Assembly (NCBI RefSeq): GCF_945980375.1 | Contig: NZ_CAMFQO010000001.1 | Span: 1-64,000 of the forward strand | Source: an uncultured Eubacterium sp. | GTDB taxonomy: Bacteria; Bacillota; Clostridia; Oscillospirales; Acutalibacteraceae | Direction: 5' to 3' | DNA: 64,000 nucleotides | Shown: positions 9,675 through 17,169 of the stretch, piece after piece | Layout: each line of letters begins with the position of its first letter | Numbering within the stretch: the stretch's first letter is position 1 | Notes under the pieces: model-generated | What the model saw: only the letters and a program-made list of their open reading frames with translations | Databases searched by the model: none | What the model was told of the DNA's origin: nothing | Translations under genes and position numbers: made by a program

Positions 9675-9760
9675 TTGCATTTTCGTTATTATTATAAGTA
9701 TTTGTAGTATTTAATTGAAATTTTGCATTTTTAATGCTACTCTTTACTAAAAAGGAGGTA
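9675..9760 (+). promoter_or_regulatory. agrDB promoter region with TTGCATTTT motifs
   Basis: The AT-rich stretch before agrD holds TTGCATTTT at 9675 and 9723, and a related TTGTAGTATT at 9702, exactly 21 bp before the second. This recalls the LytTR-type repeats at 103-149 and 7058-7104, although it is less regular. A strong AAAGGAGG site lies at 9751-9758. Autoactivation by AgrA is inferred. Confidence 0.35.
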
Positions 9761-9765
9761 AAAAT

Positions 9766-9921
9766 ATGCATAAAACAAAACATCATGTAGTGAACATAAT
9801 AAAAAAAGCCGTCGAAAATTCCTGCAAATTAGATGCAAACAGCACTACCTGTTGGGCGGTTTACCAACCTAAAGTACCTACGGCACTCAAAAAATTCAGC
9901 AAGGTAGAAAATGATAAGTAA
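9766..9921 (+). CDS. agrD: AgrD-like cyclic lactone autoinducer prepeptide
   Basis: A 51-aa ORF, too short for routine calling. A perfect AAAGGAGG lies 7 nt before ATG, and its 3' end overlaps agrB by 11 bp. The peptide has a basic amphipathic leader (residues 1-22), then STTCWAVYQPKVPTALKKF. This matches the AgrD plan: a Cys (residue 29), four residues, then a Pro-x-x-Pro recognition segment (QPKVP) and a Lys-rich tail. By analogy with staphylococcal AgrD the mature signal would be a thiolactone closed between Cys29 and about Tyr33 (CWAVY), with a short N-terminal tail. AgrB next door would do the cleavage and cyclisation. Ring boundaries are inferred. Confidence 0.85.
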   Translation: MHKTKHHVVNIIKKAVENSCKLDANSTTCWAVYQPKVPTALKKFSKVENDK

Positions 9922-10507
9922 TTTATCTACTCGCCTTACGGACAAGCTTCTTTCAAAGGGAAGCATTACTGAAGATGAGCGAGAGCTGTATATTTATGGG
10001 TTATTCATGCTTATTTCCCAGTTAATGTATTTAGTTCTCGCTTGTATCTTTGGTTTACTATTTAAATGTTTTATTGAAAGCATAGCTTTCTATGTTGCAT
10101 TTCAATTTATAAGAAGATATGCCGGAGGCTATCACGCAGCAACAGAAACAAGGTGCGAGATATTGTCTACTCTTTCAATAATTGCTTCAATCGGTATAAT
10201 CAAATTGTCAAAGATATATGATTTTAAGACCATATTGTTATTCATAACCTTTATGTCTGTGGTTCTTATTTTCTTTCTTTGTCCACTTGATACACCTGAA
10301 AAGCCACTTTCTGAAAAAGAGTTTAAATATTTTCGTAAAATCTCTTGGATAATTTTGCTGGTGATTTCGTCTATTATTATTGTTTCATATTTTTTCAAAT
10401 TTAATATCCTGTTTACACCATGTTGTGTGAGCCTAATACTTGAAAGCGTATTGCTTATTGCCGGAAAGATAAAGAGAGTGCATCAAGAGAAAAGTGTTAA
10501 AAACTAA
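9911..10507 (+). CDS. agrB: AgrB-like membrane peptidase that processes AgrD
   Basis: A 198-aa integral membrane protein of normal AgrB length. The family signature RRYAGGYHAATETRCE contains the catalytic His75 and Cys82, the same 7-residue spacing as in staphylococcal AgrB. Hydrophobic spans occupy about residues 28-50, 55-68, 85-105, 110-125, 145-165 and 168-185. It is coupled to agrD by overlap, and its end overlaps the next xre gene by 14 bp. Confidence 0.93.
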   Translation: MISNLSTRLTDKLLSKGSITEDERELYIYGLFMLISQLMYLVLACIFGLLFKCFIESIAFYVAFQFIRRYAGGYHAATETRCEILSTLSIIASIGIIKLSKIYDFKTILLFITFMSVVLIFFLCPLDTPEKPLSEKEFKYFRKISWIILLVISSIIIVSYFFKFNILFTPCCVSLILESVLLIAGKIKRVHQEKSVKN

Positions 10508-10880
10508 TCTGTTTGGTGCATTTCTAAAAGAAAAGCGGCAAGAAGCAAGTATATCCTTGCGAGAATTAGCTCACTCTATCGGTGTAGCACATACATATAT
10601 CTTAAATATTGAAAACGGCAGTAAGGCACCTCCCGGTGATATAATGCTGAAAAAGATTGCTAATGCACTTCATTTTGATGCTCAAACAGCAGAGTTATTC
10701 TATGACTTGGCTACTATGTGCAAACAAAATAATGACGGTAAAAATCTGTATATACCAACAGATATATCTGAGTATTTACAGAAAACCGAGTCTGCAAAAT
10801 CAGCAATAAGACAAGCAAATAAGCTGGGATACGGTAACGAATTTTGGATTGAAATAATGAAACAGTTTGAAAACAAATAA
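10494..10880 (+). CDS. XRE-family regulator at the end of the agrDB operon
   Basis: 128 aa from a GTG start overlapping the end of agrB. Residues 7-68 form an HTH (LKEKRQEASISLRELAHSIGVAHTYILNIENG). The C-terminal half is helical and unrecognised. Overlap with agrB places it in the signal-producing operon, so it may tie another regulatory input to quorum sensing. Confidence 0.78.
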   Translation: MLKTNLFGAFLKEKRQEASISLRELAHSIGVAHTYILNIENGSKAPPGDIMLKKIANALHFDAQTAELFYDLATMCKQNNDGKNLYIPTDISEYLQKTESAKSAIRQANKLGYGNEFWIEIMKQFENK

Positions 10881-10908
10881 AATATGTCCCTTTCGGGATA
10901 TATTTTTT
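10881..10908 (+). terminator. Terminator after the agrD-agrB-xre operon
   Basis: ATATGTCCC and GGGATATAT pair over a TTTC tetraloop and are followed by six T residues. It begins immediately after the xre stop codon. A 15-bp palindrome, GGATAACTGTTATCC, follows at 10910-10924. Confidence 0.7.
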
Positions 10909-10958
10909 AGGATAACTGTTATCCAAAGGTAAACACTTACTGCACACTAAATTAAATA

Positions 10959-10996
10959 AAGAGGTCTGACGATTTTTTCGTCAGACCTCTTTTTCT
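10959..10996 (+). terminator. Strong rho-independent terminator
   Basis: GAGGTCTGACGA and TCGTCAGACCTC form a perfect 12-bp stem with a T-rich loop, followed by TTTTTC. It separates the agr unit from the sigma-like gene. Confidence 0.8.
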
Positions 10997-11114
10997 GTTG
11001 TTCTGACGAAAAAACGAAAGAACAACGATGATTAACTTATGGCAACCGTATATAGCTAAATATCCGTAATCTTCGATTTTTGAAAAACTAAAAATCAAAA
11101 ATCGGAGGTTAATA

Positions 11115-11591
11115 ATGAAATTTAATTATTCTTATGAAAAGAAAAAATTTAATGAAGAATGGGAAAAACTTGAAATCGAATACCGCCAAGCCGGTATGAC
11201 TGAAAAGGCTATAATGGAAATAAGAAACTTTGATTGGAATTCATTTAAGCTTCGAAGAACAGAAGCTCTACATACACAAGAATTCCTTGAAGAAAACAAT
11301 GCTCAAGAAATTGGTGATGCAAGTCATGAAATTATGTTGCTACATAAATTCGGCGATAAATTTCTCACCGTTGAAGATGATTTAGATTATCATTCAAGAT
11401 ATTGGTGGATTGAGGAATTAGATACGCCCAATCTTATTTCAAAAATCAAAAGCCTTTCAGACGAAGAATTGGAATTGCTCGATTTAAAAGTTTTTAGAGG
11501 ATTATCATTAAAAGAAATTGCGAATTTCAAGGGCATCCCATATAGGACAATAAAGTATAAATTTGCAAAAATAAAAAAACTTTTAAAATAA
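11115..11591 (+). CDS. Sigma-70 region 4-like protein of a mobile element
   Basis: 158 aa with an ATCGGAGG site 6-7 nt upstream. The C-terminal 45 residues carry a sigma region 4 HTH (SLSDEELELLDLKVFRGLSLKEIANFKGIPYRTIKYKFAKIKKLL). No sigma region 2 is visible, so it is not a complete sigma factor. Similar small proteins are common just before xis and int in Tn916/Tn1549-like elements, and the order here fits that pattern. Confidence 0.7.
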   Translation: MKFNYSYEKKKFNEEWEKLEIEYRQAGMTEKAIMEIRNFDWNSFKLRRTEALHTQEFLEENNAQEIGDASHEIMLLHKFGDKFLTVEDDLDYHSRYWWIEELDTPNLISKIKSLSDEELELLDLKVFRGLSLKEIANFKGIPYRTIKYKFAKIKKLLK

Positions 11592-12081
11592 TTGCCCTTT
11601 TTATTGGTTTTCGCTGCCTACTATACGAGAGGACTTTTTATCTCATTTGAACCTTTATAACTTAATATACCTTATAACAAATACCTTCCCGTTATTGTTT
11701 CTGAAGAACAGGGACAAGCAGCTTAAGTACAGCAGAAAGTAGTTCTTACTTTCTGCTTGTTGACTTTGAACTATTGGTGGTTCCAATAGGTATGCGATGA
11801 CAGATAACGGGTATAATGATACTTCTGTCCAGTCAAAAGTCGAGCGTGATAAAACCGTCGCAACCAAAGAGGGCAGCTCGGAGAGATCCTCGGAGTGGTG
11901 AGATTCCAATGATAAGGCTAACCGGCCTTAGTTTGTTATATGCCCTATGTTGTCAGGGGTGTCGTGGACAAATATGACATTACGCAAAACAACTTTATTA
12001 TTTAGGGTACAGACTTACATTAAACAGATATATCTGTATGCTACAATCAGTCTGTACTCTTTTACATACAGGAGGAATATT
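11592..12081. other. 490-bp gap between the sigma-like gene and mazF
   Basis: No convincing gene is present. An 11-bp hairpin (AGCAGAAAGTA/TACTTTCTGCT) sits at 11731-11757. A 34-codon ORF without an RBS reads 11797-11901 and ends GSSERSSEW. It may be the end of a lost gene, since the whole stretch looks like element junction debris. The last 75 bp hold the nested palindromes listed separately. Confidence 0.4.
12007..12057. promoter_or_regulatory. Nested palindromes upstream of mazF
   Basis: An inner 14-bp palindrome, ACAGATATATCTGT (12024-12037), lies almost concentrically inside an outer inverted repeat, GTACAGACT/AGTCTGTAC (12007-12015 and 12049-12057). The set ends about 25 bp before the mazF start. 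Toxin-antitoxin promoters are usually autoregulated through such sites. The binding protein is unknown because no antitoxin gene is seen. Confidence 0.4.
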
Positions 12082-12441
12082 ATGTCTACAGTAAAACGTG
12101 GAGAAATATATTATGCTGATTTAAGTCCTGCAATCGGTAGCGAACAAGGCGGAATTAGACCGGTAGTAATAGTTCAAAATGATATAGGAAATTATTACAG
12201 TCCAACTACTATAATTGCTCCTATTACAAGCAGGATCAAAACGATTATGCCAACTCATGTTTTAATAGATAACCCGTGCTTAAATAAAAAATCAATTATA
12301 CTTCTTGAACAGATAAGGATCATTGACAAGTCCAGACTTCGTGAATATTTAGGAGTACTTAAAGAAGATGAATTAAATGAAGTAAACAAAGCAATGGAAA
12401 TAAGCTTGGATGTTGGATCAAAGAAAGGTGAATTACTATGA
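12082..12441 (+). CDS. mazF: MazF/PemK-type endoribonuclease toxin
   Basis: The start at 12082 is chosen for its CAGGAGG site; the open frame extends upstream without support. The 119-aa product matches the MazF/PemK fold throughout: VKRGEIYYADLSPAIGSEQGG with the catalytic Arg region, IRPVVIVQND, TTIIAPITS, and the late IRIIDKSRL segment. MazF enzymes cut mRNA at short motifs. No antitoxin gene of the MazE/AbrB or RHH type lies upstream, where it usually would. The downstream gene overlaps by 4 bp (ATGA) and encodes an excisionase-like protein instead. Confidence 0.88.
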   Translation: MSTVKRGEIYYADLSPAIGSEQGGIRPVVIVQNDIGNYYSPTTIIAPITSRIKTIMPTHVLIDNPCLNKKSIILLEQIRIIDKSRLREYLGVLKEDELNEVNKAMEISLDVGSKKGELL

Positions 12442-12638
12442 AATATAATTCTTATGAAGATATGCCTATGTTTTTATCAATAAAAGATGTTTCTGAAACC
12501 GTAGGATTGTCTATTTCGAGAATATATGATATAGCCAATACGGATAAGACCTTTCCATGTGTTATTTTAGGAAGAAGAAAAGTTGTACCAAGAGATGAGT
12601 TTAAGGATTGGATAAAAACAAGCTCAAAGGGCTTTTAG
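12438..12638 (+). CDS. xis: Excisionase-like small HTH protein
   Basis: 66 aa and translationally coupled to mazF. MerR/Xis-type winged HTH: MFLSIKDVSETVGLSISRIYDIANTDKTFPCVILGRRKVVPRDEFKDWI. Such proteins direct excision by the adjacent integrase, here 81 bp downstream. A role as MazF antitoxin cannot be excluded, because it occupies the partner position. Confidence 0.75.
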   Translation: MKYNSYEDMPMFLSIKDVSETVGLSISRIYDIANTDKTFPCVILGRRKVVPRDEFKDWIKTSSKGF

Positions 12639-12719
12639 TGGTCGTAACCAATAACACATATTTAGCTGGATATTCAAAGCGAAGTGTGATATTGTTTGTG
12701 TTGCAAAGGAGATGAGATT

Positions 12720-13922
12720 ATGGCTAAAAGAGCTAAAGGAACAGGAACTTTACGAAAACGAACAGATGGAAGATGGGAAGGTCGAATATATCTTGGCAAA
12801 GATGAAAACGGAAAAAACAAATATAAAACCGTTACAAGTTTAAAAAAGACCGAGTGTCAAAAGAAACTCGACAAACTCATAGAAGAAAAGGAAAAGAGCG
12901 TCAACATACAAGCTTGTCGATATACCGATTGCCAAAACCCTACTCTTGAGGAATGGAATAGCATTTGGATTGAAAATTACTGCAAAGGATATTTAAAACC
13001 AAAAACAGTATCGGGATACGAATCTATCATAAAGTGTTATATAAATCCGTATATTGGAAAATACCGTCTCAGTGATCTAACAAAACTTATTTGTCAGCAA
13101 TATATAATGGATATATATGAAAATGGAAGAGTAAATGCTAAAAGACCAAGTGATATAGCTGACGGATTAAGCTCAAGAACAGTAAAATCAATAAAGATAG
13201 TTTTGCACGCTTCCCTGCAGAAGGCAGTAGATGAGGATATAATATACAAAAACCCTGCCAATAAACTCAACTTGCCAAAAGACAGAGAAAAAGGGATGCA
13301 AACACTAACAAAAGAAGAAAGCAACCGTTTACTTGAAGAAGCCTTCAATAGCGGTTGCTTTGAATTTTATTATCTTGAATTAACTACAGGAATGAGGCTC
13401 GGCGAAATACTTGCATTGGAATGGACTGATTTGGATACCAAAAACCGAACCTTAAAAATAAATAAACAAGTACAACGAATAAATGGTATATTACAGTCTG
13501 AAACACCTAAAACAAAAGAGTCAATAAGAACAATTGCAATAAGTAAAGATTGTGCAAAATCACTTGAAAGGCTGAAAGAAACACAAGCAAGAGGTACTAA
13601 ACTTATGTTTCCTTCACAGGAAACAGGAACTTACAGAGATCAAAATGCAGTAACAAGGAAATTTAAAAGAATGCTCAAACGAGCAAATCTTCCGAATATT
13701 AGATTTCACGACTTAAGACATACCTGTGCAACAATTGCTCTTGAAGAGGGAGTGGACATTAAAGCTTTATCAAGTATGCTTGGTCATGCGGACTGTGCCT
13801 TCACAATGAATACTTATGTCCATGCAACAAAAAAGATAAAAACAACCGCAGCCGACAAAATGGAGTCGGCCTTTGAAATAGGATTTGAATCAGTGATGAA
13901 TGCTCAAACATACCTTAAGTAA
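12720..13922 (+). CDS. int: Tn916-type tyrosine integrase
   Basis: 400 aa from the ATG that follows AAAGGAGATGAG; an upstream TTG in frame is less likely. Residues 1-60 are an arm-binding beta domain (GTGTLRKRTDGRWEGRIYLG). About 74-185 is the SAM-like core-binding domain and 195-380 is catalytic: Arg226 in TTGMRLGE, a Lys at about 264-266 in TPKTKES, His330-x-x-Arg333 in HDLRH, His356 in LGHAD and Tyr366 in NTYVH. It lies about 285 bp from a tRNA-Arg gene, as expected for an element inserted at a tRNA. Confidence 0.92.
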   Translation: MAKRAKGTGTLRKRTDGRWEGRIYLGKDENGKNKYKTVTSLKKTECQKKLDKLIEEKEKSVNIQACRYTDCQNPTLEEWNSIWIENYCKGYLKPKTVSGYESIIKCYINPYIGKYRLSDLTKLICQQYIMDIYENGRVNAKRPSDIADGLSSRTVKSIKIVLHASLQKAVDEDIIYKNPANKLNLPKDREKGMQTLTKEESNRLLEEAFNSGCFEFYYLELTTGMRLGEILALEWTDLDTKNRTLKINKQVQRINGILQSETPKTKESIRTIAISKDCAKSLERLKETQARGTKLMFPSQETGTYRDQNAVTRKFKRMLKRANLPNIRFHDLRHTCATIALEEGVDIKALSSMLGHADCAFTMNTYVHATKKIKTTAADKMESAFEIGFESVMNAQTYLK

Positions 13923-13982
13923 ATATAATAGTTAAAAATGCCGTTGCCATTTGTGTAACGGCTATTTCTCTACATTAAAAAT

Positions 13983-14130
13983 AAGTGGTCAAATTGTGGT
14001 CAAGTGATATTGAAATGTAGAAATATGCATAAATTACAATTTTTATGCATTTTTTGTTGGGTATAACTTATACCATTAATATAACAAAGAAAAAGTTCTG
14101 TTTAGTGGTCGTTTTTGCAGATAAGTGGTC
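13983..14130. repeat. Clustered AGTGGTC repeats, candidate integrase arm sites
   Basis: GTGGTC appears at 13983-13990, 13995-14002 (as TTGTGGTC), 14104-14110 and 14123-14130. TTTAGTGGTCGT is shared exactly with a copy at the end of xis (about 12634-12645), on the other side of int. Short direct repeats flanking int are typical arm-type binding sites for Tn916-like integrases. Confidence 0.45.
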
Positions 14131-14152
14131 ATCGATTCAAACAATAATTGCA

Positions 14153-14199
14153 TAAAAAGAAATCCTTGAAAGCGCCTATTATAAAGGCTTTCAAGGATT
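14153..14199 (-). terminator. Terminator of the tRNA-Arg gene
   Basis: ATCCTTGAAAGC and GCTTTCAAGGAT form a 12-bp stem. On the minus strand it is followed by TTTCTTTTT and begins 7 nt after the tRNA 3' end. Confidence 0.75.
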
Positions 14200-14205
14200 T
14201 AATAT

Positions 14206-14282
14206 TGGCACGCTGTGGGGGACTCGAACCCTCGACCTACTGGTTCGTAGCCAGTCACTCTATCCAACTGAGCTAACAGCGC
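14206..14282 (-). tRNA. tRNA-Arg (anticodon ACG)
   Basis: The minus strand gives a full cloverleaf: acceptor GCGCTGT paired with ACAGCGT (one G-U), D arm TAGCTCAGTTGGATAGAG, anticodon arm ACTGG-CTACGAA-CCAGT with anticodon ACG, T arm GAGGG-TTCGAGT-CCCCC, and an encoded CCA (14206-14208). The 3' end faces the integrase gene. Confidence 0.95.
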
Positions 14283-14332
14283 TAATGAACTATTAAATTG
14301 TAATTTATGCACTGTATGCAAAACCGACTGTT

Positions 14333-14374
14333 TGGTTCGTAGCCAGTCACTCTATCCAGCTGAGCTACCAGCGC
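14333..14374 (-). repeat. Truncated second copy of tRNA-Arg (5' part only)
   Basis: The 42 bp from the acceptor 5' strand to the end of the anticodon loop match the intact tRNA at 40/42 positions, then identity stops within the anticodon stem 3' side. The acceptor strand reads GCGCTGG instead of GCGCTGT. No T arm follows, so it is not a functional tRNA. This is the expected trace of integrase crossover at the anticodon loop. Confidence 0.8.
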
Positions 14375-14469
14375 ATATGCAAGTACTTTTCACTTGCTGA
14401 AATACTATAACACAATGCACAACAAAATGCAAGTGTTTTTTTGCAAAATAAACAATTATTTATAAACAA

Positions 14470-14928
14470 CTATTTTTTGCTTTGTTCATTAACAAATGCT
14501 TCTAACAAATCTGCAGAAATCTTTACAAGCTCTGAGCAGGGACGCTTTTTATAATAAGCGTTTGTGCGTGCTTCAGGCTGAGGAGAATCAAACCCCTGTC
14601 TATCTAAACCGAGAAGCTCCCTACATACAACGGATCCGTTAATCTGCTTAAACTCCCCTGCCACCTGTTGAATCACAGCATACAAATCAGCCTTTGCCTT
14701 GGAGTCCTTGGGATCCGAGCTGCCATACAGGGCTGACATAACAAAAGCAGCACCGCTGACTGTACCGCAGACCTCCCTCATTCTGCCGATACCTCCGCCG
14801 AATCCACCGGTAAGGCGAGCGACAGTGTCGCCGTCAAGTTCCATCTCATCGGCAAAAGCAAGAGCCACAGCCTGCGCACAGTTGTATCCGTTTTCAAAAT
14901 AATTTTTTGCAACATCGCCCTTTGTCAT
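14470..14928 (-). CDS. C_GCAxxG_C_C family redox-type protein
   Basis: 152 aa, normal for the family. The naming motif is visible: Cys17 in GYNCAQAV, then GGFGGGIGRMREVCGTVSGA with Cys54, Cys102 in VVCREL and Cys131 in RPCSEL. Members are thought to be redox or metal-binding proteins, but the reaction is not established. It is minus strand and 3 bp downstream of the zinc-ribbon gene, so the two are likely cotranscribed. Confidence 0.85.
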   Translation of the reverse strand: MTKGDVAKNYFENGYNCAQAVALAFADEMELDGDTVARLTGGFGGGIGRMREVCGTVSGAAFVMSALYGSSDPKDSKAKADLYAVIQQVAGEFKQINGSVVCRELLGLDRQGFDSPQPEARTNAYYKKRPCSELVKISADLLEAFVNEQSKK

Positions 14929-14931
14929 AAA

Positions 14932-15633
14932 TTACTCCTCATCCACATAATCGGTGACATCGGAATAATCGGTGAACACAGCCTCTAAATCGGTATTGCT
15001 TTTTACGGAAAAGCTATACACCTCGTTTGATGAAACACGCTTTCCGTTTTTATACCATCCGTCAAAAACAAAGCCGTCATCAGCCCTTGCAATAACTGTG
15101 CATTTTTCACCCTTTGCATACACACCGTCGCCCTCAACCTCGCCGCCTTGACTACAGCTTACGGTAACATTATACTCAACAACAGTGGTAGACTTGGTTG
15201 TTGATTCGGTAGTGGTTTGGGTGGTGGTTTGGGTTGTGGTTGTAGTTGTAGGAGCAGTTGTTGACGGAGCCTCAGTGGTTGTAACAATAGGCACAGATGT
15301 ATCCTCAACATCGTTTTTGCTCTTTGAATTGGAAATAAGCACAGCCGCAAGAACACCTACAACAACAGCAAGAACAACAGCAAGGATTACTATAACGGCA
15401 ATGGTCTTTTCCTTTTGCTTTTGCTTTTCGTCTTTTTCGGTATTTGTACGACTTGTATGAGCAGGTTGTGCTGTGCCTCTTGAAGAGCCTGCAACAGCAG
15501 GAACAACCTTTGTTTTACCCATTTCGTCCTCGGCTAACGCATCATTGTCGTCCTCGTCATACAAAGGTGATCCGCAGTTTTGACATATATAAAGATTATC
15601 TTCATTTTCGCTTCCGCAGTTTTTACATCTCAT
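14932..15633 (-). CDS. Zinc-ribbon membrane protein with Thr-rich linker and InlB-type repeat
   Basis: The 233-aa form starts at ATG 15631-15633 behind GGAGGT. Residues 1-25 form a zinc ribbon (MRCKNCGSENEDNLYICQNC, two CxxC pairs). A charged segment follows, a membrane span at about 78-100 (IAVIVILAVVLAVVVGVLAAV), a long Thr-rich linker at about 115-148, then a C-terminal beta domain of the InlB B-repeat/divergent-repeat class (GDGVYAKGEKCTVIARADDGFVFDGWYKNGKRV). The topology is a cytoplasmic zinc ribbon with an external beta domain. Function unknown. Confidence 0.78.
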   Translation of the reverse strand: MRCKNCGSENEDNLYICQNCGSPLYDEDDNDALAEDEMGKTKVVPAVAGSSRGTAQPAHTSRTNTEKDEKQKQKEKTIAVIVILAVVLAVVVGVLAAVLISNSKSKNDVEDTSVPIVTTTEAPSTTAPTTTTTTQTTTQTTTESTTKSTTVVEYNVTVSCSQGGEVEGDGVYAKGEKCTVIARADDGFVFDGWYKNGKRVSSNEVYSFSVKSNTDLEAVFTDYSDVTDYVDEE

Positions 15634-15826
15634 AACACATACCTCCGCATTTTTAATGATTATAACACATAGGATTGTAATAAACAATATTTTTGTATTA
15701 AAAATCTGTGACAATTTGAACAAATTTTGATTTACCTATTGACTTTTATTGCATTTTGTAATAAATTTATGGTGTAAATGTTTTCTAAAAAACCGAAAGC
15801 AGAATAAGGAAAGGGGATTCCCACAA

Positions 15827-16807
15827 ATGAAGAAACTTATCAAAAGAGTTACAGCTTTGGCATTGGCAGGTGCACTTGTTGCTTCCCTTGCCGGATGTGC
15901 AAAGATTAACTATGTAACAAACGGAACAATTACCGCTATTCAAGAGGTTAAGTCGGGCGAATGGAAGAACACCGGTAACGAAGACGGCGCTGCAGAGGAA
16001 TATGTTGATACCTCTGTACTTGAAACTCCATTTGCTGCAGGTACATACGGCGGAGTTGAGTTTAAGGACCTTAACGATGTTGCTAACTACTACGTAGAGG
16101 CTTACAACTACACAAAGACTCTTACCGCACAGTACAAGGATCAGGACGGCAACACAAAGACCTTCTACAAGCTTTTAGGCTCTGAGGACCTTCAGGTTGG
16201 CGACGTTATGATTGACGGCAAGGCTAACAGCACGATCAACAGCCTTGTTCCAGGCATTGTAGGACCTATGTTTGATGCTAACGTTTGGGGTCTTGTTCCA
16301 TGTAACAGCAGAGAGCCTGAGTGGGATAACAACCTTGAGGATTCAACAAGAAGGGCTGATGCAGATTACAGAACATCGGCATTTACAGGCGAGGACATCC
16401 TTGATGCAAACGTTGTTGACAACGGTGACGGAACAATCACATTGACAATTCAGCCAAAGCAAGAGGAGCTTGCTTTCAGAGGTCAGGGCCCACAGGGTTC
16501 ATTCTTTGAGGTACTTGGCGACATTTCAGGTGCTGTTGCAGGCATCACCGTGCTTTCATTCACAGAGGGTGACGCAAACGACAACGTTAAGGTATTTTAC
16601 AGAAACGGTACAGGTGTTGTTACCATCGACACAAAGACAAAGGAAATCATTTCTGCAAAGTACACAATGCTTGTTGATGTTAACGTAACTCACGCATCTA
16701 TCGCAATCATTAAGGATAAGAGCGCATCGGTTAAGATTACTTACACAAACGAGTATCCTGCATCTGATGAATACCTTAAAGAAAGAAGAGGCATTGTAAG
16801 ACTCTAA
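15827..16807 (+). CDS. Predicted lipoprotein of unknown function
   Basis: 326 aa from the ATG at 15827, preceded by a purine-rich AAGGAAAGGGG site; the open frame extends 26 codons upstream without support. Residues 1-23 are a lipoprotein signal, MKKLIKRVTALALAGALVAS followed by LAGC. The mature part is acidic, with no recognised catalytic motif. It includes a segment DANVVDNGDGTITLTIQPK and a late sheet-like region SAKYTMLVDVNVTHASIAIIKDKSASVKITY. It is divergent from the zinc-ribbon gene and followed by a strong terminator at 16842. Confidence 0.75.
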   Translation: MKKLIKRVTALALAGALVASLAGCAKINYVTNGTITAIQEVKSGEWKNTGNEDGAAEEYVDTSVLETPFAAGTYGGVEFKDLNDVANYYVEAYNYTKTLTAQYKDQDGNTKTFYKLLGSEDLQVGDVMIDGKANSTINSLVPGIVGPMFDANVWGLVPCNSREPEWDNNLEDSTRRADADYRTSAFTGEDILDANVVDNGDGTITLTIQPKQEELAFRGQGPQGSFFEVLGDISGAVAGITVLSFTEGDANDNVKVFYRNGTGVVTIDTKTKEIISAKYTMLVDVNVTHASIAIIKDKSASVKITYTNEYPASDEYLKERRGIVRL

Positions 16808-16841
16808 TTAAGAGCAAGCCTCACAAAATATCAAACAAGTA

Positions 16842-16868
16842 AAGGCTACGGTTTTCCGTAGCCTTTTT
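16842..16868 (+). terminator. Terminator after the lipoprotein gene (left copy)
   Basis: AAGGCTACGG and CCGTAGCCTT pair across TTTT and are followed by a T-run. The same 28-nt sequence occurs again, without change, at 17143-17170 on the far side of the structured repeat. Confidence 0.85.
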
Positions 16869-17142
16869 GCGTGTCGAAAAAGTCAAATTATAAATTTCGA
16901 CACGCTGATAGACTGTTGAGAAATGGAGCTGAATTTCGCATTTTGTGAGGGAAGATGTACGAGGGTACCTCGACCGAGCAAAAGGCGAAAAACGCCAAAA
17001 GCGGCTTAGATTCGATGTCTAAGCCGCTTTTACAATCCCTCCGAGTGCGATAAATCGCACCCACCTCCCTTTACACAAGAGAGGCTCAAATAGGTTTGTT
17101 TTATTTATATGGCGTGTTTCAGCCCACTTTATCGACAGTCTG
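16869..17142. repeat. Structured dispersed repeat, copy 1
   Basis: About 273 bp without coding potential. In order: hairpin GCGTGTCGAAA/TTTCGACACGC (16869-16905); AGACTGTTGA (16910) matched by TCGACAGTCT at the right end (17132-17141); small hairpin GGCG/CGCC; 14-bp hairpin at 16997-17031 with loop TTCGATG; 6-bp hairpin GTGCGA/TCGCAC (17045-17060); and GGCGTGTTTCAGCCCACTTTATCGACAGTCT-like right end (17111-17141). Its counterpart is 57662-57930. Stems at the two central hairpins differ between copies but stay paired. Confidence 0.8.
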
Positions 17143-17169
17143 AAGGCTACGGTTTTCCGTAGCCTTTTT
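17143..17169 (+). terminator. Terminator, exact right-hand duplicate
   Basis: Identical to the hairpin at 16842-16868. It lies 13 bp from the stop codon of the convergent MATE gene. Confidence 0.8.

Noticed and set aside
11797-11901. 34-codon ORF ending GSSERSSEW
   Set aside because: No ribosome binding site and no recognised family; kept only as a note in the gap entry.
11947-12081. N-terminal extension of MazF
   Set aside because: MazF homology and the CAGGAGG site both point to the ATG at 12082; the extension covers the palindromic promoter.
12696-12719. Upstream TTG start for the integrase
   Set aside because: The ribosome binding site AAAGGAG lies inside this extension, correctly spaced for the ATG at 12720.
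14333-14374. Second tRNA-Arg gene
   Set aside because: Identity ends in the anticodon stem; there is no T arm or acceptor 3' strand.
15180-15270. Long open frame opposite the zinc-ribbon gene, rich in Val/Gly
   Set aside because: It is the antisense of the Thr-rich linker; low-complexity sequence keeps several frames open.
16869-17142. Group II intron or insertion sequence
   Set aside because: No ORF, no intron domain V/VI recognised and no transposase; only structured DNA with short inverted ends.
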